From: Sphingomonas dokdonensis
GTDB taxonomy: Bacteria > Pseudomonadota > Alphaproteobacteria > Sphingomonadales > Sphingomonadaceae
Length of the DNA stretch: 64,000 nt
Assembly: GCF_002197685.1 (NCBI RefSeq)
Contig: NZ_NBBI01000002.1
Coordinates: forward strand, 558,001 to 622,000
Direction of reading: 5' to 3'
A program made the position numbers and the translations under genes. The first letter of the stretch is position 1; every line of letters begins with the position of its first letter. The notes below the pieces were generated by a model. It was not told the DNA's origin and did not search any database. It saw nothing but the letters and a program-made list of their open reading frames with translations. Below, piece by piece: positions 25,889 to 36,489 of the stretch.

Positions 25889-26006
25889 GTTCGTGGTTCC
25901 GTCCAAGCCGCAGGTCAGCGACGCCGACAAGCCGCCGCGCGAGCGCCGCAAGCTCGGCCTGCGCTACGACCTCGTGACCGGCGACACGGTGAGCGGCCTG
26001 CGTTGA
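25878..26006 (+). CDS. Small basic 42-aa ORF between murE and murF
   Basis: GTG start preceded by AGGGAGG at a proper distance (about 6 bases), overlapping the last 11 bases of murE. The product begins MKRKFVVPSKPQVSDADKPP and ends DLVTGDTVSGLR; it is rich in Lys/Arg with no transmembrane segment or signal peptide. I do not recognise it. The strong ribosome-binding site and coupling to murE make translation plausible. It could also be a leader peptide or a chance ORF. It is followed by dispersed palindromes and murF. Confidence 0.55.
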   Translation: MKRKFVVPSKPQVSDADKPPRERRKLGLRYDLVTGDTVSGLR

Positions 26007-26038
26007 GCGGGGCATTGTCAAACCGTTCCACGTTCGTC

Positions 26039-26145
26039 ATCCCGGCCTTGCGCCGGGATCCAATCATCGGCGAGCGCTGTCGCTCGTTGTTTGAGGCGCA
26101 CCATGCGGGGCACCATGGATCCCGGATCAAGTCCGCGATCACAAG
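26039..26145. repeat. Palindromic repeats in the murE-murF gap
   Basis: ATCCCGG-ccttgcg-CCGGGAT (26039-26059) is a perfect 7-bp-stem palindrome with flank GTC, a relative of the copy at 8005. A second, degenerate copy begins GGATCCCGGATCAAGTCC (26118) and lacks a clean second arm. They form the only sizeable break (about 185 bp) inside the otherwise overlapping dcw cluster. No terminator T-tract is seen. Confidence 0.7.
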
Positions 26146-26191
26146 TGCGGTTTGGCACACGCCGCGCGCGATCAAGATGCTATAGGGCGCC

Positions 26192-27565
26192 ATGCTCCCC
26201 CTCTGGACCTCTTCTGACATCGCTGCCGCCACCAATGGCACCGCTTTGGCCGACTTCGCGGTGTCGGGCGTCGCGTTCGATTCGCGCGAAGTCGGCCCCG
26301 GTGATCTGTTCGTCGCGCTGGGCGGCGAGGCGACCGACGGCCACCGCTTCCTCGACCAGGCGTTCGCCCAGGGCGCAGCCGGCGCGCTCGTCTCCAAAGA
26401 CACGCCGCACCCCGCCGTCCGTGTCGCCGATACCTTCGCCGCGCTAGAAGACCTCGCCCGCGCCGCCCGCGCGCGCACCGATGCGCGGATCATCGGCGTC
26501 ACCGGATCGGTGGGCAAGACCTCGACGAAGGAGGCGCTGTTCGCCGCGCTCGATCGCGGCGCACCCGACCGGACGCACCGCTCGGTCAAGAGCTACAACA
26601 ATCACACCGGCGTGCCGCTGAGCCTCGCGCGCATGCCCGCCGCGACGCGCTTCGGCGTGTTCGAGATGGGCATGAACCATCCCGGCGAGCTCGCGCATCT
26701 GACCACGCTGGTGCGTCCGCATGTCGCCATCGTTACCGCCATCGCGCCGGCGCATACCGAATTCTTCCCCGACGAAAGCGCGATCGCAGACGCCAAGAGC
26801 GAGATCTTTCGCGGCCTCGAACCGGGCGGCATCGCGATCGTCCCCTATGACAGCCCGCACCGCGATCGCCTGATCGCCGCGGCTCGGCCCTATGCGGCGC
26901 GCATCGTCACCTTCGGCACCGACAAGAACGCCGACGTGCACCCGATCGAAACCATGACGGTGAAAACCGGCGGCACATTCGTCACGGCAAGGGTGGGTGA
27001 GCGCGAACTGAGCTTCACCGTGGCGCAGCCGGGGGCGCATTGGGTGTCCAACGCGTTGGCGGTCGTCGCCGCGGTCGATGCGGTGGGCGGCGATCTCGGC
27101 CTCGCCGGCCTTGCGCTCGCCGACCTTGGCGGCCTCCCGGGGCGCGGCGCGCGGCTGCTCGCCCGCGTGCGCCATGGCGAGGCGCTGGTGATCGACGAAA
27201 GCTACAACGCCAATCCAGCCTCCATGGCCGCGACGCTCGCGGTGCTGTCGGCCGAGCCCGGTCGCCACGTCGCGGTGCTGGGCGAAATGCGCGAACTGGG
27301 GGAGGGCTCGCCCGCCTATCACGCCGCGCTTGCCGATCCGATCGTCGCCGCGCGCGTCGAAACGGCGCTGCTCGTCGGCGAACAGATGGCGCCGCTGGCA
27401 CAGGCGCTTGAGGGCAAAGCCAAATTCGTCCATGTGCCCACCGCCGCGGCGGCGCTGGAGGTCCTTCCGGATATGCTCGCGCCGGGCGACGCGGTACTCG
27501 TCAAGGGATCGAACGGGGTTGGGTTGTCGCGGATCGTCGCGGCGCTCGCCGGGGGCAAGATGTAG
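26192..27565 (+). CDS. murF: UDP-MurNAc-tripeptide:D-Ala-D-Ala ligase
   Basis: Adds D-Ala-D-Ala to the UDP-MurNAc-tripeptide. 457 residues. ATP loop [18 protein letters not shown], central domain [17 protein letters not shown] and [12 protein letters not shown], and C-terminal [20 protein letters not shown] with [15 protein letters not shown] are all typical. The ATG lies after about 185 bp of palindrome-containing gap; no strong ribosome site is seen apart from GGGCGCC. The stop TAG overlaps the mraY GTG by one base. Confidence 0.97.
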   Translation: MLPLWTSSDIAAATNGTALADFAVSGVAFDSREVGPGDLFVALGGEATDGHRFLDQAFAQGAAGALVSKDTPHPAVRVADTFAALEDLARAARARTDARIIGVTGSVGKTSTKEALFAALDRGAPDRTHRSVKSYNNHTGVPLSLARMPAATRFGVFEMGMNHPGELAHLTTLVRPHVAIVTAIAPAHTEFFPDESAIADAKSEIFRGLEPGGIAIVPYDSPHRDRLIAAARPYAARIVTFGTDKNADVHPIETMTVKTGGTFVTARVGERELSFTVAQPGAHWVSNALAVVAAVDAVGGDLGLAGLALADLGGLPGRGARLLARVRHGEALVIDESYNANPASMAATLAVLSAEPGRHVAVLGEMRELGEGSPAYHAALADPIVAARVETALLVGEQMAPLAQALEGKAKFVHVPTAAAALEVLPDMLAPGDAVLVKGSNGVGLSRIVAALAGGKM

Positions 27566-28635
27566 TGCTGTACTGGATTGCCGAACAGCTCGGATTCCCG
27601 GGCGTTCTCAACCTCATCCGCTATCTGTCGTTTCGCACCGGCGGGGCGATCGCAACCGCCTTGTTCATCGGCCTCGTCATCGGGCCGAAGTTCATCGGCT
27701 GGCTGCGCATTCGCCAGGGCAAGGGGCAGCCGATCCGCGCCGACGGCCCGCAGACGCACCTTGCCAAGCGCGGCACGCCGACGATGGGCGGGCTGATGAT
27801 CCTGACCAGCCTCGCACTGTCGATCCTGATCTGGATGGACCTTCGCAACCCGTTCGTCTGGGCCTGTCTGTTCGTCACGCTCGGTTTCGGCGCGATCGGC
27901 TTCCTCGACGATTATGACAAGGTACGAAAGGCGAGCACCGCCGGCGTCCCCGGCCGTGTGCGCCTGCTGCTCGAATTCGCGATCGCTGGCATCGCCGCCT
28001 GGATCATCAGCTACGAGAACGGCACCGCATTGTACCTGCCGTTCACCAACGGCGTTTATCTGCAGCTCGGCTGGTTCTTCCCGGTCTTCGCGGCCTTCAC
28101 CATCGTTGCGTTCGGCAATGCGGTGAACCTCACCGACGGGCTCGACGGCCTGGCCACCATGCCGGTGATCATTGCCTCGGTCGCGTTCATGCTGATCGTC
28201 TATCTCGCCGGCAACGTGAAGTTCGCCGACTACCTCGGCATCCCCCACGTCCCGCGCGCGGGCGACCTCGCGATCTTCTGCGGCGCGATGATCGGCGCGG
28301 GGCTCGCGTTCCTATGGTACAATGCGCCGCCCGCGGCGGTGTTCATGGGCGATACCGGCAGCCTCGCACTCGGCGGCGCGCTCGGCACCATCGCGGTGGT
28401 CGCGCATCACGAGATCGTACTCGGCATCATCGGCGGCCTGTTCGTGGTGGAGGCGATGAGCGTCATCATCCAGGTGTTCTGGTACAAGCGGACCGGCAAG
28501 CGCGTGTTCCGCATGGCGCCGATCCACCACCATTTCGAACAGATGGGCTGGAGCGAGCCGACCGTCGTCATCCGCTTCTGGATCATCAGCCTCGTGCTGG
28601 CGCTCGCCGGCCTGTCAACGTTGAAGCTGCGGTGA
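27565..28635 (+). CDS. mraY: Phospho-MurNAc-pentapeptide transferase MraY
   Basis: Makes lipid I by joining UDP-MurNAc-pentapeptide to undecaprenyl phosphate; multi-span inner-membrane enzyme. 356 residues, about ten hydrophobic segments. Signatures: [31 protein letters not shown] (catalytic aspartates), [28 protein letters not shown] and the C-terminal [18 protein letters not shown] start overlaps the murF stop; its stop overlaps the murD GTG. Confidence 0.98.
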   Translation: MLYWIAEQLGFPGVLNLIRYLSFRTGGAIATALFIGLVIGPKFIGWLRIRQGKGQPIRADGPQTHLAKRGTPTMGGLMILTSLALSILIWMDLRNPFVWACLFVTLGFGAIGFLDDYDKVRKASTAGVPGRVRLLLEFAIAGIAAWIISYENGTALYLPFTNGVYLQLGWFFPVFAAFTIVAFGNAVNLTDGLDGLATMPVIIASVAFMLIVYLAGNVKFADYLGIPHVPRAGDLAIFCGAMIGAGLAFLWYNAPPAAVFMGDTGSLALGGALGTIAVVAHHEIVLGIIGGLFVVEAMSVIIQVFWYKRTGKRVFRMAPIHHHFEQMGWSEPTVVIRFWIISLVLALAGLSTLKLR

Positions 28636-29924
28636 TCACCTCGCCCGCCTGGAGCGGCCAGCGCTACGCCGTCCTCGGCCTCGCCCGCTCGGGGCTCGCC
28701 ACCGTGCGCGCGCTCGCCGCGGCGGGCGCGCATGTCGTGGCGTGGGACAGCAACCCGGATGCGCGCGAAGCCGCCGGAGACATCGACGGCGTGATCGTCC
28801 ACGACATCGCCGAACTGACGCTCACCGGCGCCGCGGGCCTGGTCGTCTCGCCCGGCGTTCCGCTCAACACGCATCCGCTCGCCGCCAAGGCCCGCGCGGA
28901 AGGCGTGCCGATCATCGGCGACATCGAATTGTTCGCGCAGGCGCGCGCTACGCTGCCGCCGCACAAGGTCGTCGGCATCACCGGCACCAACGGCAAATCG
29001 ACCACCACCGCGCTGGTCGCCCACATTCTCGACACCGCCGGCCTGTCCGCGCGCATGGGCGGCAACATCGGCCTGCCGGTGCTCGGTGCCGATCCGCTTC
29101 CCGAAGGCGGCGTCTACGTGCTCGAACTGTCGAGCTACCAGATCGACCTCACGCAGACGCTCGACTGCGACGTGGCGGTGCTGCTCAACATCACGCCCGA
29201 CCACCTCGACCGCTACGACGGCTTTGACGCCTACGCCGCCTCCAAGGCACGGCTGTTTGCGATGCAGTCGCCGACGCACGACGCGGTGATCGGCATCGGC
29301 GACACGCCCTCCGCGCAGATCGCCCGCAGCCTATCGTCGCGCGGCGAACACCTGACCAAGATCGCGCCTGGCGTGTGCATGGACCAGTCGCGCTGGCCCG
29401 CGTTGCAGGGGCCGCACAACGCGCAGAACGCACTCGCCGCGATCGCCGTCGCGCAGGCGTTGGGCGTGTCCGAGCAGGACATCGACCGTGGCCTCGCCAC
29501 CTTCGCCGGGCTGCCGCACCGCATGGAAAAGGTCGCCGAGCGGAACGGCGTCACCTTCGTCAACGACAGCAAGGCAACCAACCCCGAAAGCACCGCCCCC
29601 GCGCTCGCCGCCTTCCCGCGCGTCCACTGGATCGTCGGCGGCAAGGGGAAGGGCGAGGATCTCGACGCCTGCGCCCCGCACTTCGGCCATGTCGTGCGCG
29701 CCTATACGATCGGCGCATCCGGCCCGGTCTTCGCGCGCGCGCTCGATGGCAAGGTGCCGGTCGAACAGGCGGGGACGCTGGAGGCCGCCGTCGCCAGCGC
29801 CGCCGCGCAGGCGCAGCCCGGCGACACCGTGCTGCTGTCGCCGGCGGCGGCTTCCTTCGATCAGTTCCGCGATTACGAACATCGCGGCCAGGCATTTCGC
29901 GACGCGGTGGGGGACTTGGCGTGA
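28632..29924 (+). CDS. murD: UDP-N-acetylmuramoyl-L-alanine:D-glutamate ligase
   Basis: Adds D-Glu to UDP-MurNAc-L-Ala. 430 residues, starting [20 protein letters not shown]. The ATP loop is [35 protein letters not shown] and [19 protein letters not shown] follow; the C-terminal domain has [32 protein letters not shown] and [20 protein letters not shown]. The GTG overlaps the mraY stop (GTGA), and the stop overlaps the ftsW GTG. Confidence 0.97.
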   Translation: MITSPAWSGQRYAVLGLARSGLATVRALAAAGAHVVAWDSNPDAREAAGDIDGVIVHDIAELTLTGAAGLVVSPGVPLNTHPLAAKARAEGVPIIGDIELFAQARATLPPHKVVGITGTNGKSTTTALVAHILDTAGLSARMGGNIGLPVLGADPLPEGGVYVLELSSYQIDLTQTLDCDVAVLLNITPDHLDRYDGFDAYAASKARLFAMQSPTHDAVIGIGDTPSAQIARSLSSRGEHLTKIAPGVCMDQSRWPALQGPHNAQNALAAIAVAQALGVSEQDIDRGLATFAGLPHRMEKVAERNGVTFVNDSKATNPESTAPALAAFPRVHWIVGGKGKGEDLDACAPHFGHVVRAYTIGASGPVFARALDGKVPVEQAGTLEAAVASAAAQAQPGDTVLLSPAAASFDQFRDYEHRGQAFRDAVGDLA

Positions 29925-31147
29925 CCGATCTGGCAACCACGCAAGGGATTCGCGGCCGGTTCAAGGACCGCGGCGGCCGCGGCGACCGCTCGCCGCTCGG
30001 CACCTGGTTCTGGGATACCGACCGTGTCCTGCTGCTGCTCACCTTTGCGCTGATCGCGGTCGGACTCCTTTCGGTCGCCGCCGCGTCGCCCGCGACCGCG
30101 ATGCGCTATTCGGGTGAATCGCTGAAGCTGCCGCCGCTGTATTATTTCTGGCGCCAGGTAATGTGGGTCGCGGTGTCGCTGCCGGTGCTGATCGGCATCT
30201 CCATGCTGCCAGTCAACGTCGCGCGGCGCGGTGCGGTGATCGGCGCCGCGGCGTTTGGTTTCATGCTGCTGCTGGTCCTCATCCCGGGCATCGGCGTCGA
30301 GGTGAACGGCGCCAAGCGCTGGCTCGGCGTCGGGTTTTCGCAATTCCAGCCGTCCGAGTTCCTGAAGCCGTGCTTCATCGTCACGGTGGCGTGGCTCCTG
30401 TCGCTGCGCACCAAGGAAGAGGGGCTGCCGCTCACCGCCATCACCTGCGCCATGACCGCGACGGTCGGCGCGCTGCTGATGATGCAGCCGGACTTCGGCC
30501 AGACCATGGTGTTCGGCCTCGTGTGGATGACGCTGCTGATCATCGCCGGCACGCCCACCAAGACGCTGGCGGCGTTCATCGCCATGGCGCCGCTCGGCGT
30601 CGGCGCGGCGTATATGTTCTACGGCACCGCGCGCACCCGCATCGACAGCTTCCTGTTCCGCGATCCCAACGAGGCGGAGGGCGCGCACTTCCAGACCGAC
30701 GCCGCGCATCGCACGCTCACCTCGGGCGGCTGGACCGGCACCGGGCCGGGCGCCGGCACGTCGAAGTTCGGCCTGCCGGAAGCGCACACCGACTATATCT
30801 TTTCCGTGATCGGCGAAGAATTCGGCCTGATCGCCTGCATGGTGATCTCGCTACTGTTCCTCGCGATCGTCGCGCGCGTGTTCGTGAAGATGCTGGACGA
30901 ACAGGACAGTTTCAAATTGCTCGCCGCATCGGGTCTCGCGACGCAGTTCGGCCTTCAGGCGCTGATCTCCATGGCCGTCAACACGGGGCTTGCGCCCTCC
31001 AAGGGAATGACCTTGCCGTTCATCAGTTATGGCGGCTCCTCGATGATCGCGTTGTCGATCGGCATGGGGCTGTTGCTCACCTTCACCCGTCGCAATCCGT
31101 TCCTGTTGCGTAGCCCCTATGTGGCGCGCTGGGGGAGCGCGGCATGA
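29921..31147 (+). CDS. ftsW: Septal peptidoglycan glycosyltransferase FtsW (SEDS)
   Basis: Polymerises glycan strands with FtsI at the septum. 408 residues, with about ten transmembrane helices starting at TDRVLLLLTFALIAVGLLSV. SEDS motifs seen: VNGAKRWLGVGFSQFQPSEF, AHTDYIFSVIGEEFG and LPFISYGGSSMIALSIGMGL. The N-terminal 30 residues are cytosolic and arginine/glycine-rich. GTG start overlaps murD; stop overlaps the murG ATG. Confidence 0.97.
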   Translation: MTDLATTQGIRGRFKDRGGRGDRSPLGTWFWDTDRVLLLLTFALIAVGLLSVAAASPATAMRYSGESLKLPPLYYFWRQVMWVAVSLPVLIGISMLPVNVARRGAVIGAAAFGFMLLLVLIPGIGVEVNGAKRWLGVGFSQFQPSEFLKPCFIVTVAWLLSLRTKEEGLPLTAITCAMTATVGALLMMQPDFGQTMVFGLVWMTLLIIAGTPTKTLAAFIAMAPLGVGAAYMFYGTARTRIDSFLFRDPNEAEGAHFQTDAAHRTLTSGGWTGTGPGAGTSKFGLPEAHTDYIFSVIGEEFGLIACMVISLLFLAIVARVFVKMLDEQDSFKLLAASGLATQFGLQALISMAVNTGLAPSKGMTLPFISYGGSSMIALSIGMGLLLTFTRRNPFLLRSPYVARWGSAA

Positions 31148-32285
31148 GCCGGGCGCGGCACTTCGTTCTCGCGGCGGGCGGTACCGGCGGCCATATGGTG
31201 CCGGCGGCGGCCCTCGCCGAAGAGTTGATGCGGCGCGGCCACCGCGTTGCGCTGGTCAGCGACGAGCGCGGCGTGCGCTTTCCCGGCCTGTTCGATGGTG
31301 TGCAGACGCATGTGCTGCCAGCCGGGCGGCTCGCCGGCGGGCCACTCGGCTGGGCCAAGGCCGCCCGCGAGATGTGGCGCGGCCGGGCGATGGCGCGCGA
31401 ACTGTACAAGACGTTCCGGCCGGCGGCGGTGATCGGCTTTGGCGGCTATCCCGCATTCCCCGCACTCGCCGCTGCCTTCGCGGATAAGATCCCGACGGCG
31501 GTGCACGAGCAGAATGCCGTGCTCGGCCGCGTCAACCGTCTCGTCGCCGGCCGGGTGGACGCGATCGCCACGTCCTATGGCAAGACCGAGCGATTGAAGC
31601 CGAAGTATGAGGCCAAGGCGCATCATGTCGGCAATCCGGTGCGTGATGCCGTGCTGGCGCTGCGCACGCGCCCCTATCCGCTGCTGGAGGAAGACGGCAT
31701 CTTCCGCGTGCTGGTGACGGGCGGATCGCAAGGCGCGAGTGTCCTGTCGAAGGTGGTGCCCGACGGCCTCGCCATGCTCCCCGTCGCCTTCCGCCGCCGG
31801 CTTCAGGTGACGCACCAGGCGCGGATCGAGGATATCGACGCCGCCCGCGCCAAATATGCCGAGCTGGATATCGCCGCCGACCTTGCGACCTATCTGCCCG
31901 ATCTGCCCGAGCAGCTGGCCTGGGCGCATCTGGTGATCGCGCGCGCGGGCGCCTCCACCATTTCCGAGCTGACCGCTGCTGGCCGTCCCGCGATCCTGGT
32001 GCCGCTGCCCGGCGCGACCGACGATCATCAGACCGCCAATGCGCGCGAGATCACCGCGGCCGGCGGCGCACGGACGATCCCGCAGACCGCCTTTACGCCA
32101 AGCGAACTCGCCAAGCAGATGCAGAAGCTGGGTCTTGACCCCGCGGCGCTGGAGAATGCCGCCGGACGCGCGCGCGCCTGCGGCAAGCCCGATGCCGCGC
32201 GCGACCTCGCCGATCTGGTCGAAAGCCTGGACGCGCCGGTCGCCAGATTGCCGGTGGGCAGCGCCAAGCCGAAGGAAGCATTCGC

Positions 32286-32289
<4 letters not shown>
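31144..32289 (+). CDS. murG: UDP-GlcNAc:lipid I N-acetylglucosaminyltransferase MurG
   Basis: Converts lipid I to lipid II on the inner face of the membrane. 381 residues. The N-terminal glycine loop [20 protein letters not shown] and [13 protein letters not shown], and the C-terminal [35 protein letters not shown] and [13 protein letters not shown] are the MurG signature elements. The ATG overlaps the ftsW stop; the stop overlaps the murC ATG. Confidence 0.97.
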
Positions 32290-33685
<1,396 letters not shown>

Positions 33686-33689
<4 letters not shown>

Positions 33690-34588
33690 CGACGCCACCC
33701 GCCACGCCTGCGCCGCCGCAGAGCCGACTGACGCAAAATGCCCCACTGGCGCCGCTCGTCTGGTTCAAGTCGGGCGGCAAGGCTGCGTTTCTCTTCGAGC
33801 CCGCCAAGGTTGAGGATCTGGCAAACTTCTTGGCCAAGCTCGACCGCAGCGTCCCCGTGCTTCCGCTCGGCCTGGGCTCCAACCTAATCGTACGCGACGG
33901 CGGCTATCCCGGCGTCGTCGTGCGGCTGGGCAAGCCGTTCGCGAAGGTTGAGGCGCTGGACGCCACCACGCTGCGCTGCGGCGGCGGCGCAAGCGGCATT
34001 CTTGTCTCCTCGACCGCGCGTGACGCAGGGATCGCCGGCGTCGAGTTTCTGCGCTCCATCCCCGGCACCGTCGGCGGCTTCGTGCGGATGAACGGCGGCG
34101 CTTATGGCCGCGAAACGGCCGACGTGCTGGTTGAATGCGACGTGATTCTGCGCAGCGGCGAACGTCGTACGCTCGCGGCGTCCGAGCTGAACTACACTTA
34201 CCGCCATTCCGACCTGCCAGACGGCGCGATCGTCGTCTCCGCCACCTTCCGCGGCGAACCCGGCGAACCCGCTGCGATCCAGGCCGAGATGGATCGCATC
34301 GCTGCCGCGCGCGAGGAGTCGCAGCCGTTGCGCTCCAAGACCGGCGGTTCGACCTTCAAGAACCCGCCCGGCCACAAGGCATGGCAGCTCGTCGACGAGG
34401 CCGGCTGCCGCGGCCTCACGCGCGGCGACGCGCAGGTCAGCGAAAAGCACACCAACTTCCTCCTCAACCTCGGCAACGCGACCAGCGCCGACATCGAGGC
34501 GCTCGGCGAGGAAGTCCGCACCCGCGTGAAGGAGACCAGCGGCGTGACCCTCGAATGGGAAATCCAGCGCGTCGGGGTGGCATCGTGA
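33686..34588 (+). CDS. murB: UDP-N-acetylenolpyruvoylglucosamine reductase
   Basis: FAD/NADPH enzyme reducing the enolpyruvyl group to give UDP-MurNAc. 300 residues. [20 protein letters not shown] (FAD-binding), [20 protein letters not shown], and the C-terminal [20 protein letters not shown] (with the serine proton donor) and [10 protein letters not shown] are typical of the type I/IIa MurB group. The ATG overlaps the murC stop; its own stop overlaps the ddl GTG. Confidence 0.97.
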
Positions 34589-35532
34589 GCGGGATGCACA
34601 TCGCCGTCCTGATGGGCGGCTGGTCCGCCGAGCGCGCGGTGTCGCTCTCCTCGGGCGCCGGCATCGCCGATGCGCTGGAAGAGCGCGGCCACCGCGTCAC
34701 GCGCATCGACATGGAGCGCGACGTCGCCGCTGCGCTTGCGGCGGCCAAGCCCGATCTCGTCTTCAACGCGCTCCACGGCACGCCGGGCGAAGACGGCTCG
34801 ATCCAGGGCCTCATGGACATCATGGGGCTCCGCTATACGCATAGCGGCCTCGCCACGTCGGTGATCGCGATCGACAAGGTGCTGACCAAGCAGGCGCTGG
34901 TCCCGCACGGCATCCCCATGCCCGGTGGCCGCATCGTCGCGACCGAGGATCTCTACACTGCCGATCCGCTCCCGCGCCCGTATGTGCTGAAGCCGGTCAA
35001 CGAAGGCTCATCGGTCGGCGTCGCGATCGTCACGGCGGAGGGCAATCACGGCACCCCGATCAGCCGCGACGCGGCCGGTCCGTGGCAGCAGTTCGACGAG
35101 CTTCTGGCCGAACCGTATATCCGCGGCCGCGAGCTCACCACCGCCGTGCTCGGCGACCGCGCGCTCGGCGTCACCGAGCTGCGCCCCAAGTCCGGCTGGT
35201 ACGATTACGACGCCAAATATACCGACGGCCTGACCGACCACATCTTCCCCGCACCGGTGCCCGACGAGATCACGGAGGCGTGCAAGGCGCTCGCCCTGCG
35301 CGCGCACCAGCTGCTCGGCTGCCAGGGCTGCAGCCGCGCCGATTTCCGTTGGGACGATGAACGCGGCGTCGACGGCCTGTTCCTGCTGGAGGTGAATACC
35401 CAGCCCGGCATGACGCCGCTCAGCCTCGTTCCCGAACAGGCGCGCCACCTCGGCATCTCCTATCCCGATCTCGTCCAGGCGATCGTCGACGAGGCGCTGC
35501 GCGATCATCCGCTGGTGGGGGAACAGGCATGA
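34585..35532 (+). CDS. ddl: D-alanine:D-alanine ligase
   Basis: ATP-grasp enzyme providing D-Ala-D-Ala for MurF. 315 residues with GTG start overlapping murB; an ATG nine bases on is the alternative. AVLMGGWSAERAVSLSSG (N-terminal, ligand loop), FNALHGTPGEDGSIQGLMD, LKPVNEGSSVGVAIV (ATP-grasp) and FLLEVNTQPGMTPLSLVPEQ (metal and substrate site) are present. The stop overlaps the ftsQ ATG. This is the DdlB-type gene in its usual cluster position. Confidence 0.97.
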   Translation: MSGMHIAVLMGGWSAERAVSLSSGAGIADALEERGHRVTRIDMERDVAAALAAAKPDLVFNALHGTPGEDGSIQGLMDIMGLRYTHSGLATSVIAIDKVLTKQALVPHGIPMPGGRIVATEDLYTADPLPRPYVLKPVNEGSSVGVAIVTAEGNHGTPISRDAAGPWQQFDELLAEPYIRGRELTTAVLGDRALGVTELRPKSGWYDYDAKYTDGLTDHIFPAPVPDEITEACKALALRAHQLLGCQGCSRADFRWDDERGVDGLFLLEVNTQPGMTPLSLVPEQARHLGISYPDLVQAIVDEALRDHPLVGEQA

Positions 35533-36452
35533 GCCGCGCCGCCAGCCGCGCCACGCCGGCGCGCCGCCCCACCGTGCGCCGCGCCCCGCCCAAGAAGTCA
35601 CTGGGCGATCGCCTCGTCGCCGCGTTGCCGGTCAGTGAAGCGACGCTGCGCCGTGCGGTCACCTGGTCGATCCTCGGCCTTGGCGGCGCCGCCGCGCTCG
35701 CCACCGCTTCATGGTTCGGCGTTCCCGCCGCGATCGGCACCGCCATGGCCGACGCCACGGGCGAGCTTGGCCTGAAGGTCGAGGGCGTTGACATCACCGG
35801 CATCAAGCGGATGAACCGCGAAACGGTGTACGCCGTTGCGCTGGAGGATCAGCCAAGCGCGATGCTGCGCGTCGATCTCACCACCGTGCGCGAACGGCTG
35901 CTGGCCTATGGCTGGATCAAGGACGCCTATGTCTCGCGCCGGCTGCCCGACCGCCTGCTGATCCATGTGGTCGAGCGCGAGCCCGCTGCCGTGTGGCAGA
36001 ATGGCGGCCAATTGACGCTGATCGACGCCACCGGCGTGCCGCTGGAGCCGGTCGACCGCAACCGCATGCCCGATCTGCCGCTGGTGATTGGCCCCGGCGC
36101 GGACCGGCAGGAGGCCGCGTACCAGCGCCTGCTCGCCGCCGCGCCCGCGCTGAAGCCGCGGGTGAAGGCAGCCACCTGGGTCGGCAACCGTCGCTGGGAT
36201 CTGACCTTCGACAGCGGCGAGACGCTCGCCCTGCCGCAGGAGGGCGCCGCGGCCGCGCTGGTGAAGTTCGCGGAACTCGACGGTGCCCGCGCATTGCTCG
36301 GCAAGGGATGGCTGCGCTTCGACATGCGCGATCCGGCCAAGCTCGTCGCGCGTAAGCCGGGGACCGACATGGAACATAGCGTACCTGATGCAGGTACGGG
36401 GGAGGGCGCATCGGCCGCCCCCGCACGCTTCGCACGGATCGACGAAGTCTAA
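35529..36452 (+). CDS. ftsQ: Cell division protein FtsQ
   Basis: Bitopic inner-membrane divisome protein that recruits FtsL-FtsB. 307 residues: a basic cytoplasmic N-terminus (1-44, Arg/Lys/Pro-rich), one transmembrane segment (about 46-72, WSILGLGGAAALATASW), a POTRA domain beginning LKVEGVDITGIKRMNRETVY and with YGWIKDAYVSRRLPDRLLIH, and a FtsQ/DivIB beta domain. The C-terminal 40 residues look unstructured. ATG overlaps ddl; ftsA starts 38 bases after. Confidence 0.95.
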   Translation: MSRAASRATPARRPTVRRAPPKKSLGDRLVAALPVSEATLRRAVTWSILGLGGAAALATASWFGVPAAIGTAMADATGELGLKVEGVDITGIKRMNRETVYAVALEDQPSAMLRVDLTTVRERLLAYGWIKDAYVSRRLPDRLLIHVVEREPAAVWQNGGQLTLIDATGVPLEPVDRNRMPDLPLVIGPGADRQEAAYQRLLAAAPALKPRVKAATWVGNRRWDLTFDSGETLALPQEGAAAALVKFAELDGARALLGKGWLRFDMRDPAKLVARKPGTDMEHSVPDAGTGEGASAAPARFARIDEV

Positions 36453-36467
36453 AACGACACCACGGGG

Positions 36468-36489
36468 CAGGGAACAGGGAAACAGGGCG
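36468..36489 (+). promoter_or_regulatory. Triplicated CAGGG ribosome-binding tract before ftsA
   Basis: CAGGG occurs at 36468, 36475 and 36483, each followed by A- or C-rich bases, ending one base before the ftsA ATG. Each could pair with the anti-Shine-Dalgarno; the last ends too close to the ATG, so the middle one at about ten bases is best placed. Tandem sites might raise or tune FtsA supply. Direct evidence is the sequence only. Confidence 0.5.
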
